A stretch of 39,685 nucleotides of DNA from positions 1 to 39,685 of the forward strand of contig JAIMAE010000010.1 of NCBI GenBank assembly GCA_023512105.1. The letters are read 5' to 3'. Made by a program: the position numbers and the translations under genes. This DNA is from Bacillota bacterium (lineage in GTDB: Bacteria; Bacillota; Sulfobacillia; Sulfobacillales; Sulfobacillaceae). Numbering within the stretch: the stretch's first letter is position 1; every line of letters begins with the position of its first letter. The notes under the pieces are model-generated. The model was not told where the DNA came from, ran no database searches, and was given only the letters and a program-made list of their open reading frames with translations. Positions 31,017 to 38,471 of this stretch are shown here, one piece after another.

Positions 31017-32870
31017 CTAGTCCGCCACCACTCGCACCCGATAGTCGCGAAACCAGGCGTTGAGCTGAATCAAGAAGGCAAAGAGCTGGGCCGTCCCCAT
31101 CAGCTGACCATACCAGGGGATGTTGGCGATGTCCTGGCTGGGGTCGGTCAGTTGGCGCACGAACTCCACATTGATCCAGGGCCGCAGCGGGGAGGCGGGG
31201 TCGTCGAGGACCTCGCGGACCAGGCGGCGGCGCATGGTTTCGCGGTAGGTCGGGTTGAGCGTCGAAGGGTAGGGGCTCTTGCGGCGCCACACCACCTCGT
31301 CGGGCAACCACCCTTCGGCTGCCAAGCGCAGGATGCCCTTGACTTCTCCGCGGTAGCGCTTCATCTCCCAAGGGATATTCCAGACGTACTCCACCAGCCG
31401 GTGGTCGCAGTAGGGCACTCGCACCTCCAGACCGGAGTACATGCTCATGCGGTCCTTGCGGTCGAGCAGACAAGCCAGGAACCGGGTCATGCTGAGGTAC
31501 GCCACCTCGCGCAGCCGCCTGGCTTCTCCGCTCTCCCCGGCCAGATGTGGCACCTCGGCCAGCGCCTCGCGGTAGCGGTCCTGCACGTACTCGCGCAGGC
31601 GGGTTAGGCGCAAGGCTTGCTGGGAGAACACCTTCAGGCGCTCGTTGAGGGTTCGAGACCACGGAAAGGTGTCGGCCCAGATGGCCTCTGGCAAGCGAAA
31701 CCAGGGGTAGCCGCCAAAGATTTCGTCGGCGGCCTCTCCTGAGACGGCCACGGTGGCCGACCGTTTAATTTCGCGGCAGAAGACCAGCAGCGAGGTGTCG
31801 ATGTCGGCCATCCCAGGCAGGTCGCGCGCATAGAGGGAAGGCAGAAGGTATTCGTCGAGGACCGGGGTGTCTAAGATCACCTCATGGTGCACCGTGCCTA
31901 GATATTGCGAGACCCGGGCGATCCAAGGGCCGTCGAGGTTGGTCACAAATTCGGTCGGGCGAAAATGGAGCGCCTGGTCGACAAAGTCGATGGAGAAGGT
32001 GTGCATGGGACCGCGACCGGACTCCAGGTAGGCCTTCTGAGCCAGGGCGGTGACCACGCTGGAATCCAGGCCTCCCGAGAGCAGCGTGACCACCGGCACG
32101 TCGGCGACCAGCTGCCGGGCCACCGTATCCTCCAACAGCTCGCGCAGGTGGGCGCGGGTTCCTTCGAGGTCGTGGGGATGGGGTTGGCTGACCAACTGCC
32201 AGTAAGGACGGGTGGCCCAGCCTTTGCGGTCGGCGACCAACAGGTGGCCCGGCTTGAGCTCGTAGACGTTTCGGAAGATGCCATGGCCCGGCGTGCGGGC
32301 GGGCCCAAGCCCCAGCACCTCGGCCAATCCTTCCCCGTCGACCTCCGGTTCCACCCAGGGATGGGCCAACAGCGCCTTCAACTCCGACCCGAAGAGGACT
32401 CCCCCGCGGCGCGGGGCAAAGAACAGGGGTTTGACCCCCAGGCGGTCGCGGGCCATCACCAGCCGCTCAAACCGACTGTCCCAAATCGCAAAGGCAAAAA
32501 TTCCGTTCAGCCGACCGACTGCCTCCACGCCCCATTGCAGGTAGCTGACCAACAGGACCTCCGTGTCCGAATGGCCGCTAAAGTGATGGCCATACCCACG
32601 GAGTTCTTGACGCAGCTCCTCGGTGTTGTAAAGCTCTCCGTTGTAGACCAAGGTGACGGGGTGGGAGCCGAGCCAGCGGGTCATGGGCTGGGCGCCTCCC
32701 TCAGGGTCGACGACAATCAAGCGACGATGGGAAAACCCGCAGTGAGGGACAATCCAAGCGCCTTCCGCGTCCGGGCCCCGACAGGCCAAGGTCTCCCCCA
32801 TGGCCTGGATCACCGGCGCTTCCGACTCCAAATTGCGCTCCCAATCTACCCAACCGGCGATACCACACAT
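31017..32870 (-). CDS. asnB: glutamine-hydrolysing asparagine synthetase
   Basis: 617 residues, normal for the Bacillus AsnB/AsnO type. Cys2 (MCGIAGWVD) is the nucleophile of the N-terminal glutaminase domain (about 1-215), with RGPDAEG and the NGELYN loop. The synthetase domain has the PP-loop SGGLDSS (265-271), SGEAADEIFGGYPW, and DRKDRMSMYSGLEVRVPYCDHRLVEY. It makes asparagine from aspartate, glutamine and ATP; some paralogues amidate cell wall or spore components. The ATG follows AAGGAG by 11 bases. A long inverted repeat (32901-32957) lies in its leader downstream of the deacetylase gene on the same strand. Confidence 0.95.
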   Translation of the reverse strand: MCGIAGWVDWERNLESEAPVIQAMGETLACRGPDAEGAWIVPHCGFSHRRLIVVDPEGGAQPMTRWLGSHPVTLVYNGELYNTEELRQELRGYGHHFSGHSDTEVLLVSYLQWGVEAVGRLNGIFAFAIWDSRFERLVMARDRLGVKPLFFAPRRGGVLFGSELKALLAHPWVEPEVDGEGLAEVLGLGPARTPGHGIFRNVYELKPGHLLVADRKGWATRPYWQLVSQPHPHDLEGTRAHLRELLEDTVARQLVADVPVVTLLSGGLDSSVVTALAQKAYLESGRGPMHTFSIDFVDQALHFRPTEFVTNLDGPWIARVSQYLGTVHHEVILDTPVLDEYLLPSLYARDLPGMADIDTSLLVFCREIKRSATVAVSGEAADEIFGGYPWFRLPEAIWADTFPWSRTLNERLKVFSQQALRLTRLREYVQDRYREALAEVPHLAGESGEARRLREVAYLSMTRFLACLLDRKDRMSMYSGLEVRVPYCDHRLVEYVWNIPWEMKRYRGEVKGILRLAAEGWLPDEVVWRRKSPYPSTLNPTYRETMRRRLVREVLDDPASPLRPWINVEFVRQLTDPSQDIANIPWYGQLMGTAQLFAFLIQLNAWFRDYRVRVVAD

Positions 32871-32888
32871 GTTGCTTTTCGCTCCTTA

Positions 32889-32963
32889 CCGGAAAATGCG
32901 ATCACCAGCCATGGTATGCGCCGCGCCATGTGGCGGCCCAGTCCATCGGCTGGTGATATCCGG
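32889..32963 (-). repeat. long inverted repeat in the asnB leader
   Basis: ATCACCAGCC (32901-32910) and GGCTGGTGAT (32948-32957) are perfect 10-bp complements, with CCGG pairs further out (32889-32892 and 32960-32963) and a smaller GC hairpin in the 37-base loop. On the minus strand TTTT follows a few bases after the main stem. It may end the deacetylase transcript or act as an attenuator for asnB. Confidence 0.5.
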
Positions 32964-32993
32964 CAAAGGGAGCAACCGTTGTCAGCCAGGGGG

Positions 32994-33785
32994 CTAAGGA
33001 GCCAGGTCGCCTAGGCGGTTGCGGTTTAAGGTCTCCTCCTTAAGCAGCTGACTGACGGTCAGAAACTGGTAGCCGCGTTGACGCAGGGCCGGGATTAGGG
33101 CGCGAACCGCCTCCACGGTGCGCTCGGAGGAGTTGGGGCCGTCGTGGAAGATGATGATGCTGCCCGGCTCGATCTGCTTTAACACCAGGTCGGTCATCTG
33201 CTGGGCGGACAGTCGGCGTCGCCAGTCCCGGGTGTCAATCGTCCAGCCGATCACCTGATAGCCCAGCTGGTGCAAGACTTCCAGGGCGGTACGGTCGGAA
33301 AGCCCGGCCGGCAAGCGGTAGAGGGTGGGGTTCGGAGCGCCCAGCGATTTTAAGATGGCCGCGTTCTCCTCAATTTCTCGACGCACCGCGGCCGCGTCCT
33401 TGCCCTTGAGAATCAGGTGGCGCGAGCCGTGGCTGGCGATCTCCATTCCGGCCTTGACTTCGTCTTGGACCAAGGTCGGGTGGCGTAGCGCGTGGGAGCC
33501 GACGATAAAGAAGGTCGCGGGCACCTTCTCCGCGGTGAGAATCTGCAGGATTTGCGGAGTCCACTTGCGGGTAGGGCCGTCGTCAAAGGTCAGCGCCACC
33601 ACTTTTTTGGAGGTGACCACCTGGCGGATGACTGGGGCAGCGGCGGCTGCCTTGGCCGGCGAGGCCGGCAGCAAGAGGGCTCCCAAAGCGAGCACAGCCG
33701 CCAACCACGCTCCAAGTTTGTTCCAAGCGTTGTGCTGCATGGCCAACACTGATGCGACGGCTTGCGCCTGGAGGCGGCAAGCCAT
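32994..33785 (-). CDS. polysaccharide deacetylase (NodB family), exported
   Basis: 263 residues. A membrane anchor or signal segment (about 24-48, GAWLAAVLALGALLLPASPAKA) precedes the NodB domain. Motif 1 is TFDDGPT, motif 2 SHGSRHLIL (the H-x3-H pair), motif 3 RLPAG, motif 4 TIDTRDW and motif 5 IIIFHDG, so metal ligands and catalytic aspartate are kept. It would remove acetyl groups from peptidoglycan or a similar polymer outside the membrane; PdaB-like enzymes of spore formers act on cortex or during sporulation. ATG 33785 follows AAGGAGGAG closely; the frame is open to 33935 but that would cover the promoter motif. Confidence 0.92.
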   Translation of the reverse strand: MACRLQAQAVASVLAMQHNAWNKLGAWLAAVLALGALLLPASPAKAAAAAPVIRQVVTSKKVVALTFDDGPTRKWTPQILQILTAEKVPATFFIVGSHALRHPTLVQDEVKAGMEIASHGSRHLILKGKDAAAVRREIEENAAILKSLGAPNPTLYRLPAGLSDRTALEVLHQLGYQVIGWTIDTRDWRRRLSAQQMTDLVLKQIEPGSIIIFHDGPNSSERTVEAVRALIPALRQRGYQFLTVSQLLKEETLNRNRLGDLAP

Positions 33786-33843
33786 CTCCTCCTTTCCCGG
33801 TCGATTCAGGCTCTTTATAGGCGACTTGCGATGGAGCCTACCA

Positions 33844-33880
33844 CCGCCATCAGTATGGCAACTCCTCTCCTTGGCTATGC
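33844..33880 (-). promoter_or_regulatory. candidate promoter of the deacetylase gene, motif shared with encapsulin operon
   Basis: On the minus strand GCAT (33877-33880), 19 bases, then CATACTGATGGCGG. Spacing and sequence match the motif at 2957-2993, differing in one of the 16 downstream bases. It would give a leader of about 60 bases before the ATG at 33785. Confidence 0.5.
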
Positions 33881-33889
33881 TGCCCGCGG

Positions 33890-33918
33890 TTGACAGAGGC
33901 GGTCGGGCTTCGTACGAT
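33890..33918 (+). promoter_or_regulatory. sigma-A type promoter of the decarboxylase cluster
   Basis: A perfect TTGACA is followed after 17 bases by TACGAT, with a predicted start site about 40 bases before the ATG at 33965. Confidence 0.75.
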
Positions 33919-33964
33919 GGCGACGAGACATTCAAGGGCTCGGAGAACGGAAGGAGCGCCAGGG

Positions 33965-34963
33965 ATGGGAAAGGTCGCGATCACGGTGGCGACGGCTCCC
34001 TACGGCCGGACGGAGGCCCTGCGAACCGGGGCGGTACAGGTCGAGGGAGTGGATCTCCACTATCTGTGCATGTCGGTGGAAGAGATCTTCTGGCGGATGC
34101 TGCGCCATCAGGAATTTGATGCCTCGGAGATGTCGCTGTCCTCCTACCTTATCGCCCGCGACCGCGGGCACCCGCAGCTGATCGCCATTCCCGTCTTCCC
34201 GTTTCGGACCTTCCGCCATGGCTCCATCTTCATCAACACCGCCTCCGGGATTCGCGCCCCGGCCGACCTGAGGGGCAAACGGGTCGGGGTGCCGGAGTAC
34301 GAGATCACCGCCTCGGTCTGGATCCGCGGGATCTTAGAGCACGAGTACGGGGTGCGCCCCCAGGATGTGACCTGGTTCTCGGGCGGCGAAGAGGAGCCGG
34401 GCCGCACCGACAAAAGCCGCCTGGAGCTTCCCCCCGAGGTGGTCGTCCGCCCAATTCCGCCACACACCACTCTCGACGCGATGTTGGTGGCGGGAGAGAT
34501 CGACGCCCTGGTGGCCGCTCGCATGCCTCGTTCCTTGGTGGAGGGGGATCCCCGGGTGGCGCGTCTGTTTCCAGACTATCGCACAGTGGAAGAGGCCTAT
34601 TACCGCAAGACCGGCATTTTTCCGATCATGCACTGCGTCTGTCTGCGCCGCGACGTGCACGAGCGCCATCCCTGGCTGGCCAAGAATTTGGAAAAGGCCT
34701 TTTCGGAGGCCAAGCGGCGTTGGGAGGAGGCGTTGTGGCGGGGCGCGGTCGAGCACATCGCCATCCCCTGGTTCTTGGCCGAGCTGGAGGCAGAACTGAA
34801 GGTGTTCGGACGAGAGGGGCTGTGGCCTTACGGACTGGGACCGGGGAATCGCAAGGTGCTGGAGACGTTTATCGACTACAGCTACGAGCAAGGTTTGATT
34901 CGGCGGCGGCCGACCATCGAGGAGCTGTTTGCCGAGAGCACCTTAGACCAGTTTCGGGTTTGA
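33965..34963 (+). CDS. 4,5-dihydroxyphthalate decarboxylase-like protein (substrate-binding fold)
   Basis: 332 residues, no signal peptide. The whole length follows the family of 4,5-dihydroxyphthalate decarboxylases, related in fold to periplasmic binding proteins: YGRTEALRTGAVQVEGVDL, FDASEMSLSSYL, AIPVFPFRTFRHGSI, GKRVGVPEYEITASVWIRGIL, and GIFPIMHCVCLRRDVHERHPW. Members annotated this way often sit in aromatic or organic-acid operons with UbiD-type enzymes. Real activity is uncertain, since few have been tested. ATG 33965 follows AAGGAG; the longer frame from 33890 begins inside the promoter. First gene of the cluster with UbiD, a zinc ribbon and LysR. Confidence 0.85.
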   Translation: MGKVAITVATAPYGRTEALRTGAVQVEGVDLHYLCMSVEEIFWRMLRHQEFDASEMSLSSYLIARDRGHPQLIAIPVFPFRTFRHGSIFINTASGIRAPADLRGKRVGVPEYEITASVWIRGILEHEYGVRPQDVTWFSGGEEEPGRTDKSRLELPPEVVVRPIPPHTTLDAMLVAGEIDALVAARMPRSLVEGDPRVARLFPDYRTVEEAYYRKTGIFPIMHCVCLRRDVHERHPWLAKNLEKAFSEAKRRWEEALWRGAVEHIAIPWFLAELEAELKVFGREGLWPYGLGPGNRKVLETFIDYSYEQGLIRRRPTIEELFAESTLDQFRV

Positions 34964-34998
34964 GGCCGACGTCGATCGATTAAAGAGGTGAACAAGTG

Positions 34999-36438
34999 AT
35001 GGCTTCGTTGCGGGAATTTTTGAATCGATTGGAAGAGGAGGGCAATCCAGAAGACCTGTGTCACGTCACCGAGCCGGTAGACCCCGCTGACTTTGAGGTC
35101 ACGGCCGTGCTGCAGCATTTGGAGAATGCCGGGCGCTACCCGGCAGTGTGGTTCGACCGCCCCAAAAATCTGTGGGGCCAGCCCTCCGCCTTCAGCCTGG
35201 TTTCCAACTTGTTTGCCAGCCGGGAGCGGTGCGCGCTGGCGTTGGGCCTCGAGCGGAAGGACAAAAACCTTCCCCTCAGCTTGGAGTACGCCCGTCGGGA
35301 GGAGCGGATGATCCCCCCGACCGTGATTGCGCCTGCCGAGGCGCCGGTCAAGCAGGTCATCCGCCGGGGGGAGGAGGCCGACTTGCGCATCTTCCCCATC
35401 GTGCGCCATCACGAGATGGATCCCGCCCCGTACGTCGACATGACGCCGTTTATGAAAGACCCGGACAGTGGGTCCTACAATGGCGCCTTCCTGCGCATGA
35501 TGTACAAAGGGCCGCGGCGGCTTGGGCTTCACATGTCTCCTCGGCACAACTGGCAGATCGCCCGCAAGTATGAAGAGCGAGGCATGCCGACCCCGGTGGT
35601 GGTGGTGGTCGGCCATCACCCCGCCTTTTACCTCGGCTGTCTCAACGTCTCTCCGTTTGGCGTGGACGACTACCACAAGGTGGGGGCGATCATGGGCGAG
35701 AGCGTACGCCTGGTGCCCTCCGAAACCTGGGGGGAGGCGATCATGGTCCCGGCCGACGCCGAGATCGTCATCGAAGGCCAGATCTTGCCCGGGGAACGGG
35801 ACGTGGAGGGCCCATTTGGCGAGTTCCCAGGAACCTACGGCCCGCAGCGGGTGCGCTGGGTGGTGGAGGTGACGGCCATCACCCACCGGCGCGACGCCAT
35901 CTACCAAGATGTCTTCGTCGGTCACCGAGGCAACTGGATCATGGGGGCGATTCCTAAAGAGGGGTCGATCTACAACCGGATCAAAGGGGTCATCCCCACC
36001 GTCAAGGGGGTGCACCTGCCGCTGTCGGGGGTGGGCCGCTTTCACTGCTACATCTCCATCGACAAGAAGGTGGATGGGGAGAGCAAGCAGGCCGCTTTCA
36101 TCGCCATGGGGGAGTGCGACTTTATCAAACACGTGATCGTGGTCGACGGGGACGTCGACCCCTTCAACGAGGAACAGGTCTGGTGGTCGGTGGCCACCCG
36201 CGTCCAGGCCGACCAGGACGTGGACGTCATCAAGAACGTGAAGGGCAACACGCTGGACCCGTCGCAGACCGACGACATCATGACCGCCAAGATGATCATC
36301 GACGCCACCAAACCGGTCCGGCGTCCCTTCGCGGCCCGCATCCGCGTCCCCGACCGGGTCATGCAGCGCATCGACTTGGCCCAGGTCGGTCTGACCGGAC
36401 CCAGGAGCAAGCAAACGGCGCCGGCATCCGCCGAATAA
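34999..36438 (+). CDS. UbiD-family prenylated-FMN-dependent (de)carboxylase
   Basis: 479 residues, usual size. Typical features are LRIFPIVRHHEMDPAPYVD, SYNGAFLRMM, GHHPAFYLG and the hallmark GERDVEGPFGEFPGTYG with conserved acidic residues (E266, E270, E275), followed by QDVFVGHRGN and GECDFIKHVIVVDGDVD. These enzymes decarboxylate aromatic or alkenoic acids with a prenylated flavin made by UbiX; no ubiX is in the window. Start ATG 34999 with GAGGTG 8-9 bases upstream; GTG 34996 is also possible. It is followed by a zinc-ribbon gene on the same strand, as in hydroxybenzoate/vanillate decarboxylase operons. Confidence 0.93.
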   Translation: MASLREFLNRLEEEGNPEDLCHVTEPVDPADFEVTAVLQHLENAGRYPAVWFDRPKNLWGQPSAFSLVSNLFASRERCALALGLERKDKNLPLSLEYARREERMIPPTVIAPAEAPVKQVIRRGEEADLRIFPIVRHHEMDPAPYVDMTPFMKDPDSGSYNGAFLRMMYKGPRRLGLHMSPRHNWQIARKYEERGMPTPVVVVVGHHPAFYLGCLNVSPFGVDDYHKVGAIMGESVRLVPSETWGEAIMVPADAEIVIEGQILPGERDVEGPFGEFPGTYGPQRVRWVVEVTAITHRRDAIYQDVFVGHRGNWIMGAIPKEGSIYNRIKGVIPTVKGVHLPLSGVGRFHCYISIDKKVDGESKQAAFIAMGECDFIKHVIVVDGDVDPFNEEQVWWSVATRVQADQDVDVIKNVKGNTLDPSQTDDIMTAKMIIDATKPVRRPFAARIRVPDRVMQRIDLAQVGLTGPRSKQTAPASAE

Positions 36439-36482
36439 GCTGCGGCGAGCGATGGCTGGCGTGGGGAGGAGAGGAGCGGAGC

Positions 36483-36632
36483 ATGGCCACCATTTTTTGG
36501 GTCACCTGTCCCCGTTGTGGCGGGAAGTTTTATTGCCACACCCAAGACCTTAGGCATACCGACTGGAAGCTGCTCTGTCCGTTTTGTCAACACCGCTTCC
36601 ATCAAGACGAGAGCCCTCAAATCGTGGAATAA
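36483..36632 (+). CDS. small zinc-ribbon protein, 49 aa, UbiD partner candidate
   Basis: Two CxxC pairs (TCPRCG and LCPFCQ, 22 residues apart) form a zinc ribbon; a few histidines follow. The product is very short but the ATG has a strong purine-rich ribosome site (GGAGGAGAGGAGCGGAGC). It lies between ubiD and the LysR gene. Hydroxyarylic acid decarboxylase operons of Bacillus and Streptomyces encode a small cysteine-rich D subunit (BsdD/VdcD) beside the UbiD-type C subunit; this gene could be an analogue, which is an inference from position and motif. Confidence 0.72.
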   Translation: MATIFWVTCPRCGGKFYCHTQDLRHTDWKLLCPFCQHRFHQDESPQIVE

Positions 36633-36650
36633 GCCGGTGGGAGGCGCGGG

Positions 36651-37577
36651 ATGGCCGAGGACAGCCTGCCGATCAGCTTGCGCCAGTTGCAGTACCTGGT
36701 CGCGGTGGCCGACCACGCCTCGATATCTGCCGCCGCGACCGCCTTGGAGGTCTCCCAACCCTCGGTGACGCACCAACTGCAGCTGCTCGAGGAGACCCTG
36801 GGGGTACCTTTGGTGGTGCGCCATCCCCGGGGGGTACGGCTGACCGGGGCCGGGGAGGTGGTGGTGGCCCGCGCCCGCCGGTTGCTGCTGGAGGTGGCGC
36901 AGCTCAAGGAGGGGCTGGACGGGGTGGCCGAGGCGCGCGGCAAAGTCCGGATCGGGATTGTGCCCACTGCCTCCTCCCATCAGTTTCCCGCGCTATACCG
37001 CGGCCTGGGTAGCCGCTACCCCGGGATCCAGGTCGAGCTGTTCGAAGAGTCGTCCTTGGAATTGGTCGATGGGGTGCGCCACGGGGATTTGGAGATGGCG
37101 GTAGTGGCCTTGCCGCTCCGTTACGCCGACATCCGCTTGGAGTCGCTGTGGCGCGAGGAGCTGGTGGTGATCACCGCCCCTGACCACCCCTTAGGAAAAG
37201 AGAGGGCCGTCCATCCCTCCCGGCTGGCCGAGGTGCCGTTTGTCAGCATGGCACCTGGCAATGGCCTGCAGTCGCGGGTGCTCGAGTTGTTTCACGAGGC
37301 GGGCACCCAGCCTCGGATTGTCTTTACCGCCCGGAGTGTGGCCACCATCGCCGGGTTTGTGGCGGCTGGGGTGGGCGTCTCGATTGTTCCCATCGAAGGG
37401 GTCCGCCACTATGCCGCACTGGGCGTGGTGCGGATGGTCCCGCTCTCGCCCCCGGCCTTTCGCCACCTGGTCTTGGTGCACCGGCCGCTCGAGGAGCTCT
37501 CTCCGGCCGCCGGGTTGGTAGTTCGCTACATTTTGGGGGAATCCCGCCGCATACACCCCGCTGAGCTCTCGACCTGA
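36651..37577 (+). CDS. LysR-family transcriptional regulator
   Basis: 308 residues. The N-terminal winged helix-turn-helix (about 8-68: SLRQLQYLVAVADHASISAAATALEVSQPSVTHQLQLLEE in outline) and the effector-binding domain (about 95-295, GKVRIGIVPTASSHQFPALY) are complete. It probably senses an aromatic or organic acid and controls the upstream decarboxylase genes. It is the last gene of the same-strand cluster rather than divergent, so any autoregulation would act on the 33890 promoter. Confidence 0.93.
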   Translation: MAEDSLPISLRQLQYLVAVADHASISAAATALEVSQPSVTHQLQLLEETLGVPLVVRHPRGVRLTGAGEVVVARARRLLLEVAQLKEGLDGVAEARGKVRIGIVPTASSHQFPALYRGLGSRYPGIQVELFEESSLELVDGVRHGDLEMAVVALPLRYADIRLESLWREELVVITAPDHPLGKERAVHPSRLAEVPFVSMAPGNGLQSRVLELFHEAGTQPRIVFTARSVATIAGFVAAGVGVSIVPIEGVRHYAALGVVRMVPLSPPAFRHLVLVHRPLEELSPAAGLVVRYILGESRRIHPAELST

Positions 37578-37662
37578 CTCGTCCCCAGGCGCCCAGCCCA
37601 TCCCCAGCATCCGGGCTCGTCCCCCGTCCTTCCCTCACGGTCCCGCCCGCCCGGCGCACCCC

Positions 37663-37691
37663 TTGACGACGTGCTTTCCATGATCTATTGT
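37663..37691 (+). promoter_or_regulatory. sigma-A type promoter of the sulfur operon
   Basis: TTGACG and TATTGT are spaced by exactly 17 bases, just before the ArsR-rhodanese gene. The -10 box overlaps the inverted repeats described next, the usual layout for a repressed promoter. Confidence 0.8.
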
Positions 37692-37708
37692 TCAAGCAAA
37701 CAATTGAA
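37687..37708 (+). promoter_or_regulatory. candidate ArsR-type operator
   Basis: Two overlapping inverted repeats: ATTGTT/AACAAT around CAAGCA (37687-37704), and TTCAA/TTGAA around eight bases (37691-37708). They cover the -10 box and predicted start site, so binding of the regulator encoded next would block transcription of the operon. Confidence 0.65.
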
Positions 37709-37722
37709 AAATGGAGGAAGCC

Positions 37723-38388
37723 ATGGACCCTGACCGCCGTTTCAAAGACGAGGCCTACGCGCAAGTCGCCCGCCTGGCCAAGGCGGTGTCGCATCCGCGC
37801 CGATTGGAACTTTTGGATCTTCTCTGTCAAGGGGCGATGACGGTAGAGGAGCTGGCCCAAAAGAGCGCGATGTCGGTGGCCAACTGTTCCCAGCATCTGC
37901 AGCAACTCAAAGCGGCGGGCCTGGTACGCGCCGAAGTGCGGCGGCAAACCCGCCGCTACCAACTGGTCGACGACGGGGTATGCGACCTGCTTCGCCTCCT
38001 CCACGGGTTGGCCGAGCGCTACTACGCCGAACTGCGAGTGCTCTATCACGACTTCATGGGCGGCTCGCCCGCGCTCGAAGCGTTGGACCCGGCCGGGTTG
38101 CTGGACCGCTTGGCCGACCAGTCGGTGGTGCTACTAGACGTGCGGCCCCGCTCCGAGTACGAGGCCGGACATTTACCGGGTGCGCTCTCGGTGCCGTTTG
38201 AGGCCTTGGCGACGGAGTTGGCCAAGTTGCCCCGCGAACGACCGGTTGCGGCGTATTGTCGCGGCCCTTTCTGCGTCCTCTCCCTACACGCCGTGGAGCT
38301 TTTGCGGGAAGCCGGATTCGACGCCTTTCGGATCCCGGGTGGGGTGAGCGAGTGGCGGGGCCGGGTGGCGTTGGTCAGGGAGTCGTAG
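37723..38388 (+). CDS. ArsR-type regulator fused to a rhodanese domain
   Basis: 221 residues. Residues 10-95 are an ArsR-type winged helix (SHPRRLELLDLL, recognition helix MSVANCSQHLQQLKAAGLV). Residues 125-219 are a rhodanese domain with active-site loop CRGPFC (C179, C184) and DVRPRSEYEAGHLPGA. Cysteines C35 and C55 in the DNA-binding part could sense sulfane sulfur, but this is inference. The fusion couples a persulfide-handling site to a repressor. The frame starts at ATG 37711, but ATG 37723 is preferred because GGAGGA lies just upstream of it. The operator overlaps the promoter, implying autorepression. First gene of the operon. Confidence 0.93.
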   Translation: MDPDRRFKDEAYAQVARLAKAVSHPRRLELLDLLCQGAMTVEELAQKSAMSVANCSQHLQQLKAAGLVRAEVRRQTRRYQLVDDGVCDLLRLLHGLAERYYAELRVLYHDFMGGSPALEALDPAGLLDRLADQSVVLLDVRPRSEYEAGHLPGALSVPFEALATELAKLPRERPVAAYCRGPFCVLSLHAVELLREAGFDAFRIPGGVSEWRGRVALVRES

Positions 38389-38471
38389 CCTTCCCCAAGC
38401 GCCTCGGGGGGCGGCCTGTTCAACCGGCCGGGGGGCATGGGTTCCGATAAAAAGAAGCAGGAGAGATCGCA

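Noticed and set aside
34882-36414. 510-codon open frame on the minus strand opposite the UbiD gene
   Set aside because: It is antisense to a well-recognised UbiD gene; long antisense frames are common in GC-rich DNA, and its translation is histidine/aspartate-rich and matches no family.
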